DNA of 64,000 nucleotides from Sinorhizobium fredii NGR234 (GCF_000018545.1 NC_012587.1:1488001-1552000), one strand, 5' to 3'; shown: positions 38,061 through 45,920, numbered from the stretch's first letter. Program-made: numbers and translations. Notes: generated from the letters alone by a model not told the origin.

Positions 38061-38660
38061 TTGGCCAAGGTTTTGGTTCTTTATTACTCGGCGTACGGCC
38101 ATATCGAAAAGATGGCCTACGCGGTTGCGGAGGGGGCCGAGTCGGCCGGCGCCGAGGTGTCGGTAAAGCGCGTCCCGGAACTCGTGTCGGAAGAGGTCGC
38201 CAAGGCTTCCCACTACAAGATCGACCAGCCGGCACCGGTCGCGACGGTTGAGGAACTGGGCGACTACGATGCGATCATCTTCGGCGCCGGCACGCGCTAC
38301 GGCACGGTTGCCTCGCAGTTGCGCAATTTCATCGACCAGACCGGCAGCCTCTGGGCGAAGGGCAAATTGGTCGGCAAGGTCGGGTCGGCCTTCACCTCTT
38401 CGGCAACCCAGCATGGCGGCCAGGAATCGACCATCCTCGGCCTTATCCCCACAATGCTGCATCATGGCATGGTCGTCGTCGGCCTGCCTTACGCCTTCCA
38501 GGGGCAAATGGGCATTGACGAGATCAAGGGCGGCTCGCCCTATGGCGCATCGACCATCACCGGTGGCGACGGCTCGCGCCAGCCGTCCGAAATCGAGCTC
38601 GACGCGGCCCGCTTCCAGGGCGCGCATGTCGCGCGGATCGCCGCCAAGCTCGCCGACTGA
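38061..38660 (+). CDS. wrbA: NAD(P)H:quinone oxidoreductase WrbA
   Basis: Tetrameric FMN flavodoxin-like enzyme reducing quinones by two electrons in oxidative stress defence. The 199-aa product has [14 protein letters not shown] (FMN phosphate loop, residues about 6-19), [21 protein letters not shown] (about 77-97) and [15 protein letters not shown] (about 113-127), all WrbA-type. The TTG at 38061 is selected because GAAGGAG at 38047-38053 lies 7 nt upstream and an ATG is absent in the right place. Its terminator is displaced 1.7 kb downstream by the insertion sequence. Confidence 0.93.
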   Translation: MAKVLVLYYSAYGHIEKMAYAVAEGAESAGAEVSVKRVPELVSEEVAKASHYKIDQPAPVATVEELGDYDAIIFGAGTRYGTVASQLRNFIDQTGSLWAKGKLVGKVGSAFTSSATQHGGQESTILGLIPTMLHHGMVVVGLPYAFQGQMGIDEIKGGSPYGASTITGGDGSRQPSEIELDAARFQGAHVARIAAKLAD

Positions 38661-38672
38661 TCCAAATCGAAC

Positions 38673-38678
38673 TAGCTA
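38673..38678. repeat. Left target-site duplication of the insertion sequence
   Basis: The 6 bases TAGCTA at 38673-38678 directly precede the left inverted repeat and are repeated at 40343-40348 after the right one. Removing one copy and the element rebuilds GAACTAGCTAGTTC, a perfect 14-bp palindrome. Confidence 0.75.
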
Positions 38679-40342
38679 GTGCCCGTCCACAAACGGTAAA
38701 CTGCTGAAATTATTGGGTGAATCGCGATATCTGCGCGGGCAAAGCCCGGCGGTTTCAGGTATACTTTAGATCAAGCTACTGATTCTAAAGACAAACCCGT
38801 AACCGCCGGAGCCGACAATGCGCCAAGAACGCACCGTCCAAGCCAGCATATTTGATCTTTTCGCCGAACACGAGATCGGTCGTGAACTGAAGGCGATGTC
38901 GGAATGGCTGGATGAGCATGGCGAGTTGCTCGGGCTGGTGGCGGGGGACCTGCGCCGGCATGGTCTCAGACAGACCGGCCGCGAGGGGCTACCAGCCGAG
39001 GCTGTGCTGCGCTGCGCGCTGCTCAAGCAGCATCGCCAGTTGAGTTACCAGGAACTGGCCTTCCATCTCGAAGACTCCGCCTCGTTCCGGGCGTTTGCCC
39101 GGCTGCCGTGGGGCTGGAACCCGAAGAAGTCGGTCTTGCACAAGACGATCAGCGCGATCCGGGCGCAAACCTTTGAAGAGATCAACGGGGTGCTGCTGGC
39201 GAGCGCCCGGCAGGAGAAGCTGGAAAGTGGCAAGGTCGTGCGCGTGGACAGCACCGTCACCGCCGCACCGATACATGAACCGAGCGACAGCAGCCTGTTA
39301 TGGGACGCTGTCCGGGTGACGGTGCGGCTGTTGCAGCAGGCCGAGGCGCTGGGTAGCGCCATCCCATGGCACGACCATCGCCGCGCGGCAAAGAAGCGGG
39401 CTCGGGCGATCGAATATACCCGCGGCCGCCCCAAACGAATCAGGCACTATCGCGAACTGCTCAAGATCACGCACACGACTTTGAGTTATCTGCAGCAGGC
39501 CAGTGAACAGGTGCCGCTGACGGCGGGCCCGGCCGGCGCACTGTGGCAGGCCCAACTCCGCCATTACCGGCCGCTGATCGAGCGGATCATCGCCCAGACC
39601 GAACAGCGGGTCCTGGTCGGGGAGCCGGTCCCTGCCGGCGAGAAGCTGGTGAGCCTGTTCGAGCCGCATGCCGACATCATCGTCAAGGGCAGCCGCGACG
39701 TCGACTACGGCCACAAACTCAATCTGACCACCGGCAGAAGCGGACTGATCCTCGACCTCGTCATCGAAGCCGGCAATCCGACCGACAGCGAGCGCTTGCT
39801 GCCGATGCTGGAACGCCACATCGCCTTTTACGGCGAGCCGCCGCGTCAGGCGGCGGCCGACGGCGGCTATGCCAGCCGCGAAAACCTGAGCGGAGCCAAA
39901 GCCCGCGGCATCCGCGACATGGCCTTCCACAAGAAGCGCGGCCTCAGCATCGAAGACATGGTCAGCAGCCGCTGGGTCTATCGCAAGCTGCGCAACTTCC
40001 GCGCCGGCATCGAGGCCGGCATCTCTTGCCTGAAACGCGCTTATGGCTTGGGGCGCTGCACCTGGCGTGGGCTCGACCACTTCAAGGCTTATGTCTGGTC
40101 CTCGGTGGTCGCTTACAATCTCGCCCTCTTCGCCCGCCTCAGGCCGACCTGACGCTCCTGATCCGGTGGCGTTCAGAGCAAGGCCGGCGAGCGTCGGCCG
40201 ATACCCCATGACCCATTGCCGCCAGATCGCTCTTCGGGCCATAACCTGCGCCGCCTTGTGCCATCACGCGTCCCAAGAAACGATGTCAGCCGGCAAACAA
40301 CCTTGCAAAACCGCAGAAAAACAGGCGTTTATGGATGGGCAC
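38679..40342 (+). mobile_element. Insertion sequence, 1664 bp, one transposase gene
   Basis: A complete element: terminal inverted repeats of about 17 bp with two mismatches (38679-38695, GTGCCCGTCCACAAACG; and 40326-40342, reading GTGCCCATCCATAAACG on the minus strand), a single intact transposase gene and a 6-bp direct repeat on each side. It sits 18 bp after the wrbA stop and before the terminator at 40358-40389. Intact ends, open frame and preserved duplication suggest recent insertion. Family assignment (ISNCY/IS1182-like) is tentative. Confidence 0.88.
38818..40152 (+). CDS. Transposase (DDE type, ISNCY/IS1182-like)
   Basis: The 444-aa enzyme of the insertion sequence. It has an N-terminal DUF772-like region (residues about 40-115; HRQLSYQELAFHLEDSASF), then the RNase-H-like core with VRVDSTVTAAP (first Asp, about residue 142), QAAADGGYAS (second Asp, about residue 346) and RNFRAGIEAGISCLKRAYGL (Glu, about residue 400), spaced like the DDE triad of IS5/IS1182 relatives. 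The frame is intact from ATG to stop, so it is probably active. Codon use is as GC-rich as the host, which suits an element circulating among rhizobia. Confidence 0.9.
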   Translation: MRQERTVQASIFDLFAEHEIGRELKAMSEWLDEHGELLGLVAGDLRRHGLRQTGREGLPAEAVLRCALLKQHRQLSYQELAFHLEDSASFRAFARLPWGWNPKKSVLHKTISAIRAQTFEEINGVLLASARQEKLESGKVVRVDSTVTAAPIHEPSDSSLLWDAVRVTVRLLQQAEALGSAIPWHDHRRAAKKRARAIEYTRGRPKRIRHYRELLKITHTTLSYLQQASEQVPLTAGPAGALWQAQLRHYRPLIERIIAQTEQRVLVGEPVPAGEKLVSLFEPHADIIVKGSRDVDYGHKLNLTTGRSGLILDLVIEAGNPTDSERLLPMLERHIAFYGEPPRQAAADGGYASRENLSGAKARGIRDMAFHKKRGLSIEDMVSSRWVYRKLRNFRAGIEAGISCLKRAYGLGRCTWRGLDHFKAYVWSSVVAYNLALFARLRPT

Positions 40343-40348
40343 TAGCTA
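40343..40348. repeat. Right target-site duplication of the insertion sequence
   Basis: TAGCTA at 40343-40348, matching 38673-38678 on the other side of the element. Confidence 0.75.
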
Positions 40349-40357
40349 GTTCCATGC

Positions 40358-40389
40358 GAACGCGGCCCCCGCTCGGGTGCCGCGTTTTT
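40358..40389 (+). terminator. Intrinsic terminator, probably the original wrbA terminator
   Basis: AACGCGGC (40359-40366) pairs with GCCGCGTT (40379-40386), followed by TTT. No gene ends just before it except the insertion sequence; with the element removed it would lie about 30 bp after wrbA, which fits it as the wrbA terminator now separated by 1.7 kb. Confidence 0.75.
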
Positions 40390-40586
40390 CATTGAAATCG
40401 CTCAGCAATTGACGCCGGGGCTGGCGGCCGCGGAGCATCCTTCAAAAATGGCACAACTCTAGCCAATTTGTGTTAACATCGCGCCGTCCAGCGTGGACAC
40501 GCCACAGGCAAGGAGGAGCAAAGCGGCCGTGCGGCAACGGCCCAACCGGGGGCAGGATTGTCCCTGGAAATCCACGGGAGTGAAGA

Positions 40587-40829
40587 ATGGCGCGGATCAT
40601 CTATTCGATCGTTCAACACGACGGAGGCTGGGCCTACAAGGCAGCCGACGCGTATTCAGAGTCCTTTCCCAGTCGCGAGATGGCGCTGGCGGCCGCAAAA
40701 GCAGCGGCGGCGGAACAGCAGGTCGGCGGCGACGATGAGGAAATCAGCTTCCAGGATGAGCAGGGAAACTGGCATTTCGAACACGCCGATGGAGGAGATC
40801 GACCTGAAGCAACGGTCGAGGATGGCTGA
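40587..40829 (+). CDS. Small DUF2188-like protein
   Basis: An 80-aa acidic protein. The segment IIYSIVQHDGGWAYKAADA then SFPSREMALAAAKAAAAEQ (residues 4-45) follows the DUF2188 pattern: a beta hairpin with HDGGWAYK, then a helix with regularly spaced alanines. The C-terminal 25 residues are acidic and probably disordered. The ATG at 40587 is preceded by GGGAGTGAAGA. Function unknown. It lies in the accessory block 3' of the insertion sequence and is followed, after 92 bp, by another small gene on the same strand. Confidence 0.72.
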   Translation: MARIIYSIVQHDGGWAYKAADAYSESFPSREMALAAAKAAAAEQQVGGDDEEISFQDEQGNWHFEHADGGDRPEATVEDG

Positions 40830-40921
40830 AAGTGTCATAGGGGCCTTTGCCTGCGGACCGATGTTTCGCCCCTGATCCAGGCCGTCCACGGACGCGAGCA
40901 ACAGCGCGACGGAGGATATCT

Positions 40922-41140
40922 ATGCACTACAGCGTTCAGATCTTCACCTGGACCGCTCGGGAGGGCGTTCACCAGGTCGGATCGGTCATCGAAGTCGATG
41001 CCCCCAACCCGAAGGCGGCCGCCGTGTCGCTGCTCGGGTTACGGCTCGAAGACAAAGGCGAATCGTCAAAATTGGCAGTCCGGGTCTGGCGCGGCGAAGA
41101 CGCCCAGAAGGCCGATTGCGATTATTTCTTCTATCACTGA
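40922..41140 (+). CDS. Hypothetical 72-aa protein
   Basis: A compact protein, HYSVQIFTWTAREGVHQVGS at the start, a central helix NPKAAAVSLLGLRL and an aromatic tail DCDYFFYH, compatible with a small alpha/beta fold. A good ribosome-binding site GGAGGAT (40911-40917) lies 4 nt before ATG 40922, which supports it being translated. No family was recognised. It resembles the preceding DUF2188-like protein in size and placement but not clearly in sequence. Confidence 0.62.
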   Translation: MHYSVQIFTWTAREGVHQVGSVIEVDAPNPKAAAVSLLGLRLEDKGESSKLAVRVWRGEDAQKADCDYFFYH

Positions 41141-41277
41141 GGCGGCCGCGCACGGCGCTGTTTCCGTGAATGACGCAGGCCCCTGCATTCGCACATCAGG
41201 CGGATGTCGGCGTCCACGACGCCGCGTGCCTTCTCAGGAGCGATGTAGGGGAAGCATGCAGTTGGCATCACGCGCCC

Positions 41278-41475
41278 TCACATCGGGAAGATGGTGTCTC
41301 GGCGCGGTTTTCGCACAAGCATGCCTATCCATCCCGTTCGCTGCCCCGGCGCGTCGCGGGCGCGCAGTTCGGCCTGGCGCGCCTCGATGGCGCTGGCGAA
41401 GTCATTCTTCATCGCGTCGATGAGGCGGCGCTTCTCGGCGAGATCATCGCCGTCCACCAGAGCCTGCTGGGTCAT
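41278..41475 (-). CDS. Hypothetical 65-aa protein, coupled to upstream gene
   Basis: Small, charged, mostly helical protein (MTQQALVDGDDLAEKRRLID followed by a helix up to residue 40) with a basic C-terminal tail (VRKPRRDTIFPM). ATG at 41473-41475 is preceded on the minus strand by GAGGAGG with a 5-nt spacer, an excellent ribosome-binding site, and overlaps the stop of the 85-aa gene by 4 bp (TCAT on the plus strand). This coupling is the main evidence that both genes are real. Function unknown. Confidence 0.62.
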   Translation of the reverse strand: MTQQALVDGDDLAEKRRLIDAMKNDFASAIEARQAELRARDAPGQRTGWIGMLVRKPRRDTIFPM

Positions 41476-41729
41476 GCTGGCCTCCTCACGGCGAGGGAGC
41501 GGTCGACGAAAGAGCGTCCCGCCGCCAGAAGCAGGTGTTCGTCCCTGGTGCCGGCCTGATACTCTTCGATCAGCATCCGGCCATATCGCTGCGCCTGGGC
41601 ACTCCTGCGCGGCCACCGATACTCGTCGCACAGCCGGTCGTAGACGCGCTGAAGCGCGTCGAGGTCTTCCGGCAACAAAGCTGTGCTGCTGGACGCTCGC
41701 AATGGACGCACGCCGATACCCTCTGCCAT
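41472..41729 (-). CDS. Hypothetical 85-aa protein
   Basis: Helical protein with DLDALQRVYDRLCDEYRWPR (residues about 22-41) and RYGRMLIEEYQAGTRDEHLLL (about 48-68), a pattern seen in small rhizobial proteins of unknown function. Start assigned to ATG at 41727-41729; the ribosome-binding site is weak, so a shorter form is possible. It is followed by the coupled 65-aa gene. No toxin, antitoxin or DNA-binding motif was recognised. Confidence 0.58.
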   Translation of the reverse strand: MAEGIGVRPLRASSSTALLPEDLDALQRVYDRLCDEYRWPRRSAQAQRYGRMLIEEYQAGTRDEHLLLAAGRSFVDRSLAVRRPA

Positions 41730-41927
41730 CGATGCCAGGACAGTCTTGAGGTCGATACATTGCCAGCAACCCGCAAGGATTAAACCCCTGCCGAATCAGG
41801 GGTTTGGACGAATTATGCGCGAGGCTTGCCGCAGGAACCGCATTCGGCGCGCGCTGACGTGTAGAGCAAAAAATGCGATCGCAGCCCTTCCAATCGGTTC
41901 CGTCGCAAAGTATTGCAAGCATTGCAT

Positions 41928-42013
41928 GCGGACGTGGCGAAACTGGTAGACGCAAGGGACTTAAAATCCCTCGGCCTTAGGCTGTACGGGTTCGATCCCC
42001 GTCGTCCGCACCA
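41928..42013 (+). tRNA. tRNA-Leu (UAA anticodon)
   Basis: An 86-base class II tRNA with CCA encoded. The acceptor stem pairs GCGGACG (41928-41934) with CGTCCGC (42003-42009); the anticodon arm GGGACT-TAA-AATCCC reads TAA; a long variable arm (CTCGGCCTTAGGCTGTACGG) is present, as expected for tRNA-Leu; the T-arm is GGGTTCGATCCCC. It is intact, so any adjoining insertion did not disrupt it. Confidence 0.95.
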
Positions 42014-42161
42014 AGGATTAAGGAAGACCCTGCGGTCGCAGAGAAGGTCCTTCGAACATCGGGCTGTGTAGCAGCCTGTTCAATAGGCTTAATTGACGTT
42101 CAGTTCATACATTGAGGATACAACCAGCAGTGGGCAAGAGAGTGACCACGAAGGTTAGGGT

Positions 42162-42608
42162 ATGGCTGAACATTTATCTCAGTCTGAGGCAGATGCGTTG
42201 ATGGCGATGGAGAAGCATGCGGAGGCCGGTGCTACGTATCGCTTCCCGGCAAAAGGCGAGCGGCTGTCGATACCGCTTCTCGCCGCCGATGAAAAAGAGA
42301 ATTTTCATGTTGACATCAACCGCAGGAGCATCGCGCTCTACAAGTGCACCTTCAACGGGCGCGCCAGAGGCAACCTGATCTTGGCACGGCTTGATTTGAA
42401 TGGCTCTCCTCACAGAAACCCTGATGGCGAGGAAATCGATTGTCCTCACCTTCATCTTTATCGGGAGGGTTACGGCGACAAGTGGGCCTACCCACTACCT
42501 GACGGAATTTTCTCTGACCTCGCCAATCTGAAGACTGTATGCCAAGATTTCCTGGCTTATTTTAAGGTCGTATCGCCACCTCAAATCACATCGGATTTGC
42601 TCGCATGA
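42162..42608 (+). CDS. Uncharacterised 148-aa protein (DUF6978-like), cassette gene 1
   Basis: First gene of a coupled pair. It shows an N-terminal helix (SQSEADALMAMEKHAEAGAT), a beta-rich core FHVDINRRSIALYKCTFNGR (residues about 48-67), a RLDLNGSPHRNPDGEEIDCP region with the conserved-looking CPHLHLYREG (about 95-104) and C-terminal helices with LKTVCQDFLAYF. It resembles families annotated as DUF6978, recalled from memory. No catalytic signature is evident. The region is AT-richer than its surroundings. Stop overlaps the next gene by 4 bp (ATGA). Function unknown. Confidence 0.72.
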   Translation: MAEHLSQSEADALMAMEKHAEAGATYRFPAKGERLSIPLLAADEKENFHVDINRRSIALYKCTFNGRARGNLILARLDLNGSPHRNPDGEEIDCPHLHLYREGYGDKWAYPLPDGIFSDLANLKTVCQDFLAYFKVVSPPQITSDLLA

Positions 42609-43372
42609 CCAAGTCCATACCGGAACTAGTCGAAGGTTACCGCAACTGGCTTTCTGATAAGACCCAGGTTCGTGAACTCACCCAAGGGTGGCACGAAATC
42701 ACCACTCCTTTCGTTGACCATCACAACGATATGATTCAGCTCTACGCCCGTAGAAAGGGAGATCAGATTGTACTTACAGATGACGGCTACACGATCAACG
42801 ATCTAGCCGACTCTGGTTGTGATATTGACAGTAGCCCCAAGCGCAAAGCCCTTCTCGCCACAACATTGAATGGCTTCGGCATTCATCGCGCCGGTCGTAC
42901 TTTGGAAGTGATGACGACCGATGCTGAATTTGCCTTCAAGAAGCACTCGCTGTTGCAGGCGATCCTTGCGGTCAGCGATATGTTCATGTTGGCTCAATCT
43001 CAGGTCCACAATCTTTTTGTTGAAGACGTTTACGGGTGGCTAGACGAAAACGACATTCGCTACACTCCGCGAGCGAAGTTTTCGGGCCAAACTGGCTTTG
43101 ACCATGTGTTTGAAGCGGTCATTCCAAAGTCCAGAAACGCGCCAGAGCGACTACTAAAAACCATCGCAAACCCGTCTCGCGACAGAGTCGAAGCGGCAAT
43201 ATTCGCATGGTCTGATACTCGGGCAGCTCGCCCCGAAGGCGCAAAGCTATATACTTTCATTAATGATCAGCGACAACTGTCAAGCGGTGCGCTCGATGCT
43301 CTAGGTGCTTACGATATTACGTCTGTTCGTTGGTCCGAGCGCGACGACTTCCTAGAAGCTCTGGCTGCTTGA
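42605..43372 (+). CDS. DUF1828/DUF1829 domain protein, cassette gene 2
   Basis: A 255-aa protein. The N-terminal half (residues about 28-120) fits DUF1828: ITTPFVDHHNDMIQLYARRK, IVLTDDGYTINDLADSG and RKALLATTLNGFGIH. The C-terminal half (about 150-250) fits DUF1829: YTPRAKFSGQTGFDHVFEAV, then PERLLKTIANPSRDRVEAAI and WSERDDFLEALAA. This two-domain build is found scattered in bacteria and phage-like contexts without known function. ATG lies in the ATGA overlap with the upstream gene. AT-richer base composition and position beside tRNA-Leu indicate horizontal origin, which is inference. Confidence 0.85.
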   Translation: MTKSIPELVEGYRNWLSDKTQVRELTQGWHEITTPFVDHHNDMIQLYARRKGDQIVLTDDGYTINDLADSGCDIDSSPKRKALLATTLNGFGIHRAGRTLEVMTTDAEFAFKKHSLLQAILAVSDMFMLAQSQVHNLFVEDVYGWLDENDIRYTPRAKFSGQTGFDHVFEAVIPKSRNAPERLLKTIANPSRDRVEAAIFAWSDTRAARPEGAKLYTFINDQRQLSSGALDALGAYDITSVRWSERDDFLEALAA

Positions 43373-43467
43373 CCCAAGTCCAGTCTGCTGGGGGAATATG
43401 CTTGTAAAATCAACTCTCCGTCTCTCTTGTCCGGACCATGCTCGTTATCTGACGACCGGGCCTCCGT

Positions 43468-44058
43468 CTACTGCCCCGCAATCTTGAACGGCTGGTCGAC
43501 GCTGGCGCTCTTGCCGCTGTTGATGTCGTTAAAGCGGAAGCGCAGCACATAGTCGCCGGCGGGCGCTCCGGAAACGTCGACGGTGAGCGTGGCATAAATC
43601 TCCTGGTTGCGCAGGTAGCCGGTGAAGGTGAAGTCGCCGAAGGCCTTGCGGGTCGCCAGCACATCGCCCTTGGGGCTGACGATGTCGAGATCGACGGTGA
43701 AGCGCGTCTCGAGCTTGCCCTTGGTGCTTGCGTCCTTCCAGGTGAGTCCAACCGGCTCGACATAGGAGACGAGCGTTTCGCCCGACTTGAAGACGGAATC
43801 CTGCTTCGGTTCGTACATGGCGTAGCCGGCCGGTTCGGCCGTGACGAAAACCGCCTTGCCGATCGTGAAGGGAAGGGTCTGTGCGAAGGCGCTGACCGCC
43901 TGGCGCAGCGTTTCTCGCGCGCCAGCTGCATCGCCGGAGTCTGCCTGTTTTTCCGCCTTCGCCGCAGCGTCCGAAAGCGGGCCGGCCGCAGCTTCTGAAA
44001 CGGCAAGGGCCGGAGCACTCAGTGCCAGCATCGCAAGCATGGGCAGGTAGTTCGCCAT
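43468..44058 (-). CDS. Hypothetical periplasmic protein
   Basis: A 196-aa precursor with a signal peptide (residues 1-24, NYLPMLAMLALSAPALAVSEA), an alanine-rich helical linker with KAEKQADSGDAAGARETLRQ, and a C-terminal beta domain (about 85-196) such as GETLVSYVEPVGLTWKDAST and VSGAPAGDYVLRFRFND, reminiscent of an Ig-like or carbohydrate-binding sandwich. The start at 44056-44058 is chosen because the signal peptide begins there. Monocistronic, divergent from ilvA. No family name recognised. Confidence 0.72.
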   Translation of the reverse strand: MANYLPMLAMLALSAPALAVSEAAAGPLSDAAAKAEKQADSGDAAGARETLRQAVSAFAQTLPFTIGKAVFVTAEPAGYAMYEPKQDSVFKSGETLVSYVEPVGLTWKDASTKGKLETRFTVDLDIVSPKGDVLATRKAFGDFTFTGYLRNQEIYATLTVDVSGAPAGDYVLRFRFNDINSGKSASVDQPFKIAGQ

Positions 44059-44274
44059 CGCAGGTCCCCAGCATCCCGACTGCCGAAAACTGTCGGCATT
44101 TGGCATCCGCAAGTCAAGACGAAGGGGACTGCGGAAACCGCAGCAGATCGGCGTAGAGCGACCTTTCCCGAACGTTGCGGAGCACTGGAAAACCCAGCCT
44201 GTCAAATCGATGGTTTCAATCCCGACAATGTGCGATAGCGACAGCGATCAAAAACGAACGGATGATGGCATCAG

Positions 44275-45522
44275 ATGAAGCAGGATGTTGAACAGGCGGC
44301 CGCGGCCATGCGCGAGATTTTTCCGGCGACGCCGCTGCAGCTCAACGACCATCTGAGCGCGCGCTACGGCGCCACGGTCTATCTGAAGCGCGAGGATCTC
44401 TCGCCGGTGCGCTCCTACAAGATCCGCGGCGCCTTCAACTTCTCCCGCAAGGCGCTTGCGGCCGGTGCTTCGGGCAAGAGCTTCGTCTGCGCCTCGGCCG
44501 GAAACCATGCGCAGGGCTTTGCCTTCGTCTGCCGGCACTTTGGCGTTCCGGGTATCGTCTTCATGCCGGTGACGACGCCGCAGCAGAAGATCGACAAGAC
44601 CCGCATCTTCGGCGGCGAGTACATTACGATCCGCCTCGTCGGCGATATCTTCGACCAGTGCTACCAGGCCGCGCGCGACCATGTCGAGGCGATCGCCGGC
44701 ATCATGGTGCCGCCATTCGATCATGCCGATATCATCGAGGGGCAGGCGACCGTCGCGGCGGAAATCGTCGAGCAATTGCCGGAAGGTGCGGTCCCCGACC
44801 TCGTCGTGCTGCCCGTCGGCGGCGGCGGACTGGCGGCCGGGGTGACCGGCTATTTCGGCGATGCCCTGACGGCCGACCGTTTCATCTTTTGCGAGCCGGA
44901 GGGCGCGCCGAGCCTGAGGCGTAGCCTCGAGGCGGGCAGCGTCGTGACGCTTGAGCAGGTCGACAATTTCGTCGACGGCGCGGCGGTGGGCCGGATCGGC
45001 GATCTCAATTTCGCGGCGCTCAGCGGCTTCGAGCCGGGACAGGTGATGCTTCTCGCCGAAAACGCGATCTGCCTGACGATCACCGAAATGCTGAACGTCG
45101 AGGGTGTGGTTCTCGAGCCGGCCGGTGCGTTGTCCATCACAGCGCTGGAAGTGCTCGGTCGCGAGGGGCTGGAAGGCAAGACGGTGGTTGCCGTCGTTTC
45201 CGGCGGCAATTTCGACTTCGAGCGCCTCCCCGACGTGAAGGAACGGGCCATGCGCCACGCGGGCCTGAAGAAATACTTCATCCTGCGCATGGCGCAGCGA
45301 CCGGGCGCCCTGCGCGATTTCCTCAATCTGCTGGGCGACGAGGATGACATCGCCCGGTTCGAATATCTCAAGAAATCGGCGCGCAACTTCGGTTCCGTGC
45401 TGATCGGCATCGAGACCAAGCATGCGGAAAACTTCCCGCTGCTGAAGCAGCGCTTCGACGCTGCGGGGCTCAGGTATCAGGACATTACCGAGAACGAGAT
45501 TCTCGCCAATCTGGTTATCTGA
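44275..45522 (+). CDS. ilvA: Threonine ammonia-lyase
   Basis: PLP enzyme that deaminates threonine to 2-oxobutanoate, entering isoleucine synthesis. The 415-aa protein shows KREDLSPVRSYKIRGAFNFS (residues about 38-57, with the PLP lysine in SYKIRGA), ASAGNHAQGFAF (about 79-90), PVGGGGLAAGVTGYF (about 180-194) and a C-terminal ACT-like regulatory region (about 330-410; LKKYFILRMAQRPGALRDFL) that would bind isoleucine or valine. The length matches the medium-size biosynthetic form. Upstream gap to the divergent gene is 216 bp. Confidence 0.93.
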   Translation: MKQDVEQAAAAMREIFPATPLQLNDHLSARYGATVYLKREDLSPVRSYKIRGAFNFSRKALAAGASGKSFVCASAGNHAQGFAFVCRHFGVPGIVFMPVTTPQQKIDKTRIFGGEYITIRLVGDIFDQCYQAARDHVEAIAGIMVPPFDHADIIEGQATVAAEIVEQLPEGAVPDLVVLPVGGGGLAAGVTGYFGDALTADRFIFCEPEGAPSLRRSLEAGSVVTLEQVDNFVDGAAVGRIGDLNFAALSGFEPGQVMLLAENAICLTITEMLNVEGVVLEPAGALSITALEVLGREGLEGKTVVAVVSGGNFDFERLPDVKERAMRHAGLKKYFILRMAQRPGALRDFLNLLGDEDDIARFEYLKKSARNFGSVLIGIETKHAENFPLLKQRFDAAGLRYQDITENEILANLVI

Positions 45523-45599
45523 CGGCCGCTGATGTCTGCCTACGCAGTTCGGCCAACTTTGGCTTTGACAGAGGCTGCCACCACGGCTAACCATGAGAC

Positions 45600-45920
45600 A
45601 TGGCATCGTTTCTCTCGAAATTGTTCGGCTTCTCCGGTGGCCCCGAAAAGCAGGCCGAGCCCGTTGCGGGCAAGACCGAGACCTATGCGGATTGCCTGAT
45701 CCGGGCCACGCCGATGCGCGAAGGCGCGCAATTCCGGCTGGCCGGCAGCATCGAAAAGACGATGCCGGACGGCGGCACGAAAGTGCGCAATTTCATTCGC
45801 GCCGATCTCTTCACCACCGAGCAGGACGCCATCGATTCGGCCCTCCGCAAGGGGCGGCAGATCATCGATGAGCAGCGCGCGGCGCTCTTCTCCGACGAGG
45901 CCCAGTCCCGGTCGGTGTAA
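45600..45920 (+). CDS. HlyU-like protein
   Basis: A 106-aa protein of the HlyU family named for a Vibrio haemolysin activator. The family pattern YADCLIRATPMREGAQFRLAG (residues about 28-48), KVRNFIRADLFTTEQDAIDSAL (about 61-82) and KGRQIIDEQRAALFSDEA (about 84-101) is present. Rhizobial members have no known target and lack a recognisable DNA-binding helix-turn-helix, so a regulator role is not established here. It follows ilvA by 77 bp on the same strand. Confidence 0.82.
   Translation: MASFLSKLFGFSGGPEKQAEPVAGKTETYADCLIRATPMREGAQFRLAGSIEKTMPDGGTKVRNFIRADLFTTEQDAIDSALRKGRQIIDEQRAALFSDEAQSRSV

Noticed and set aside
41928..43372. Classical genomic island with tRNA-Leu as attachment site
   Set aside because: No repeat of the tRNA 3' end was found downstream, and no integrase is present; only composition and position suggest transfer.
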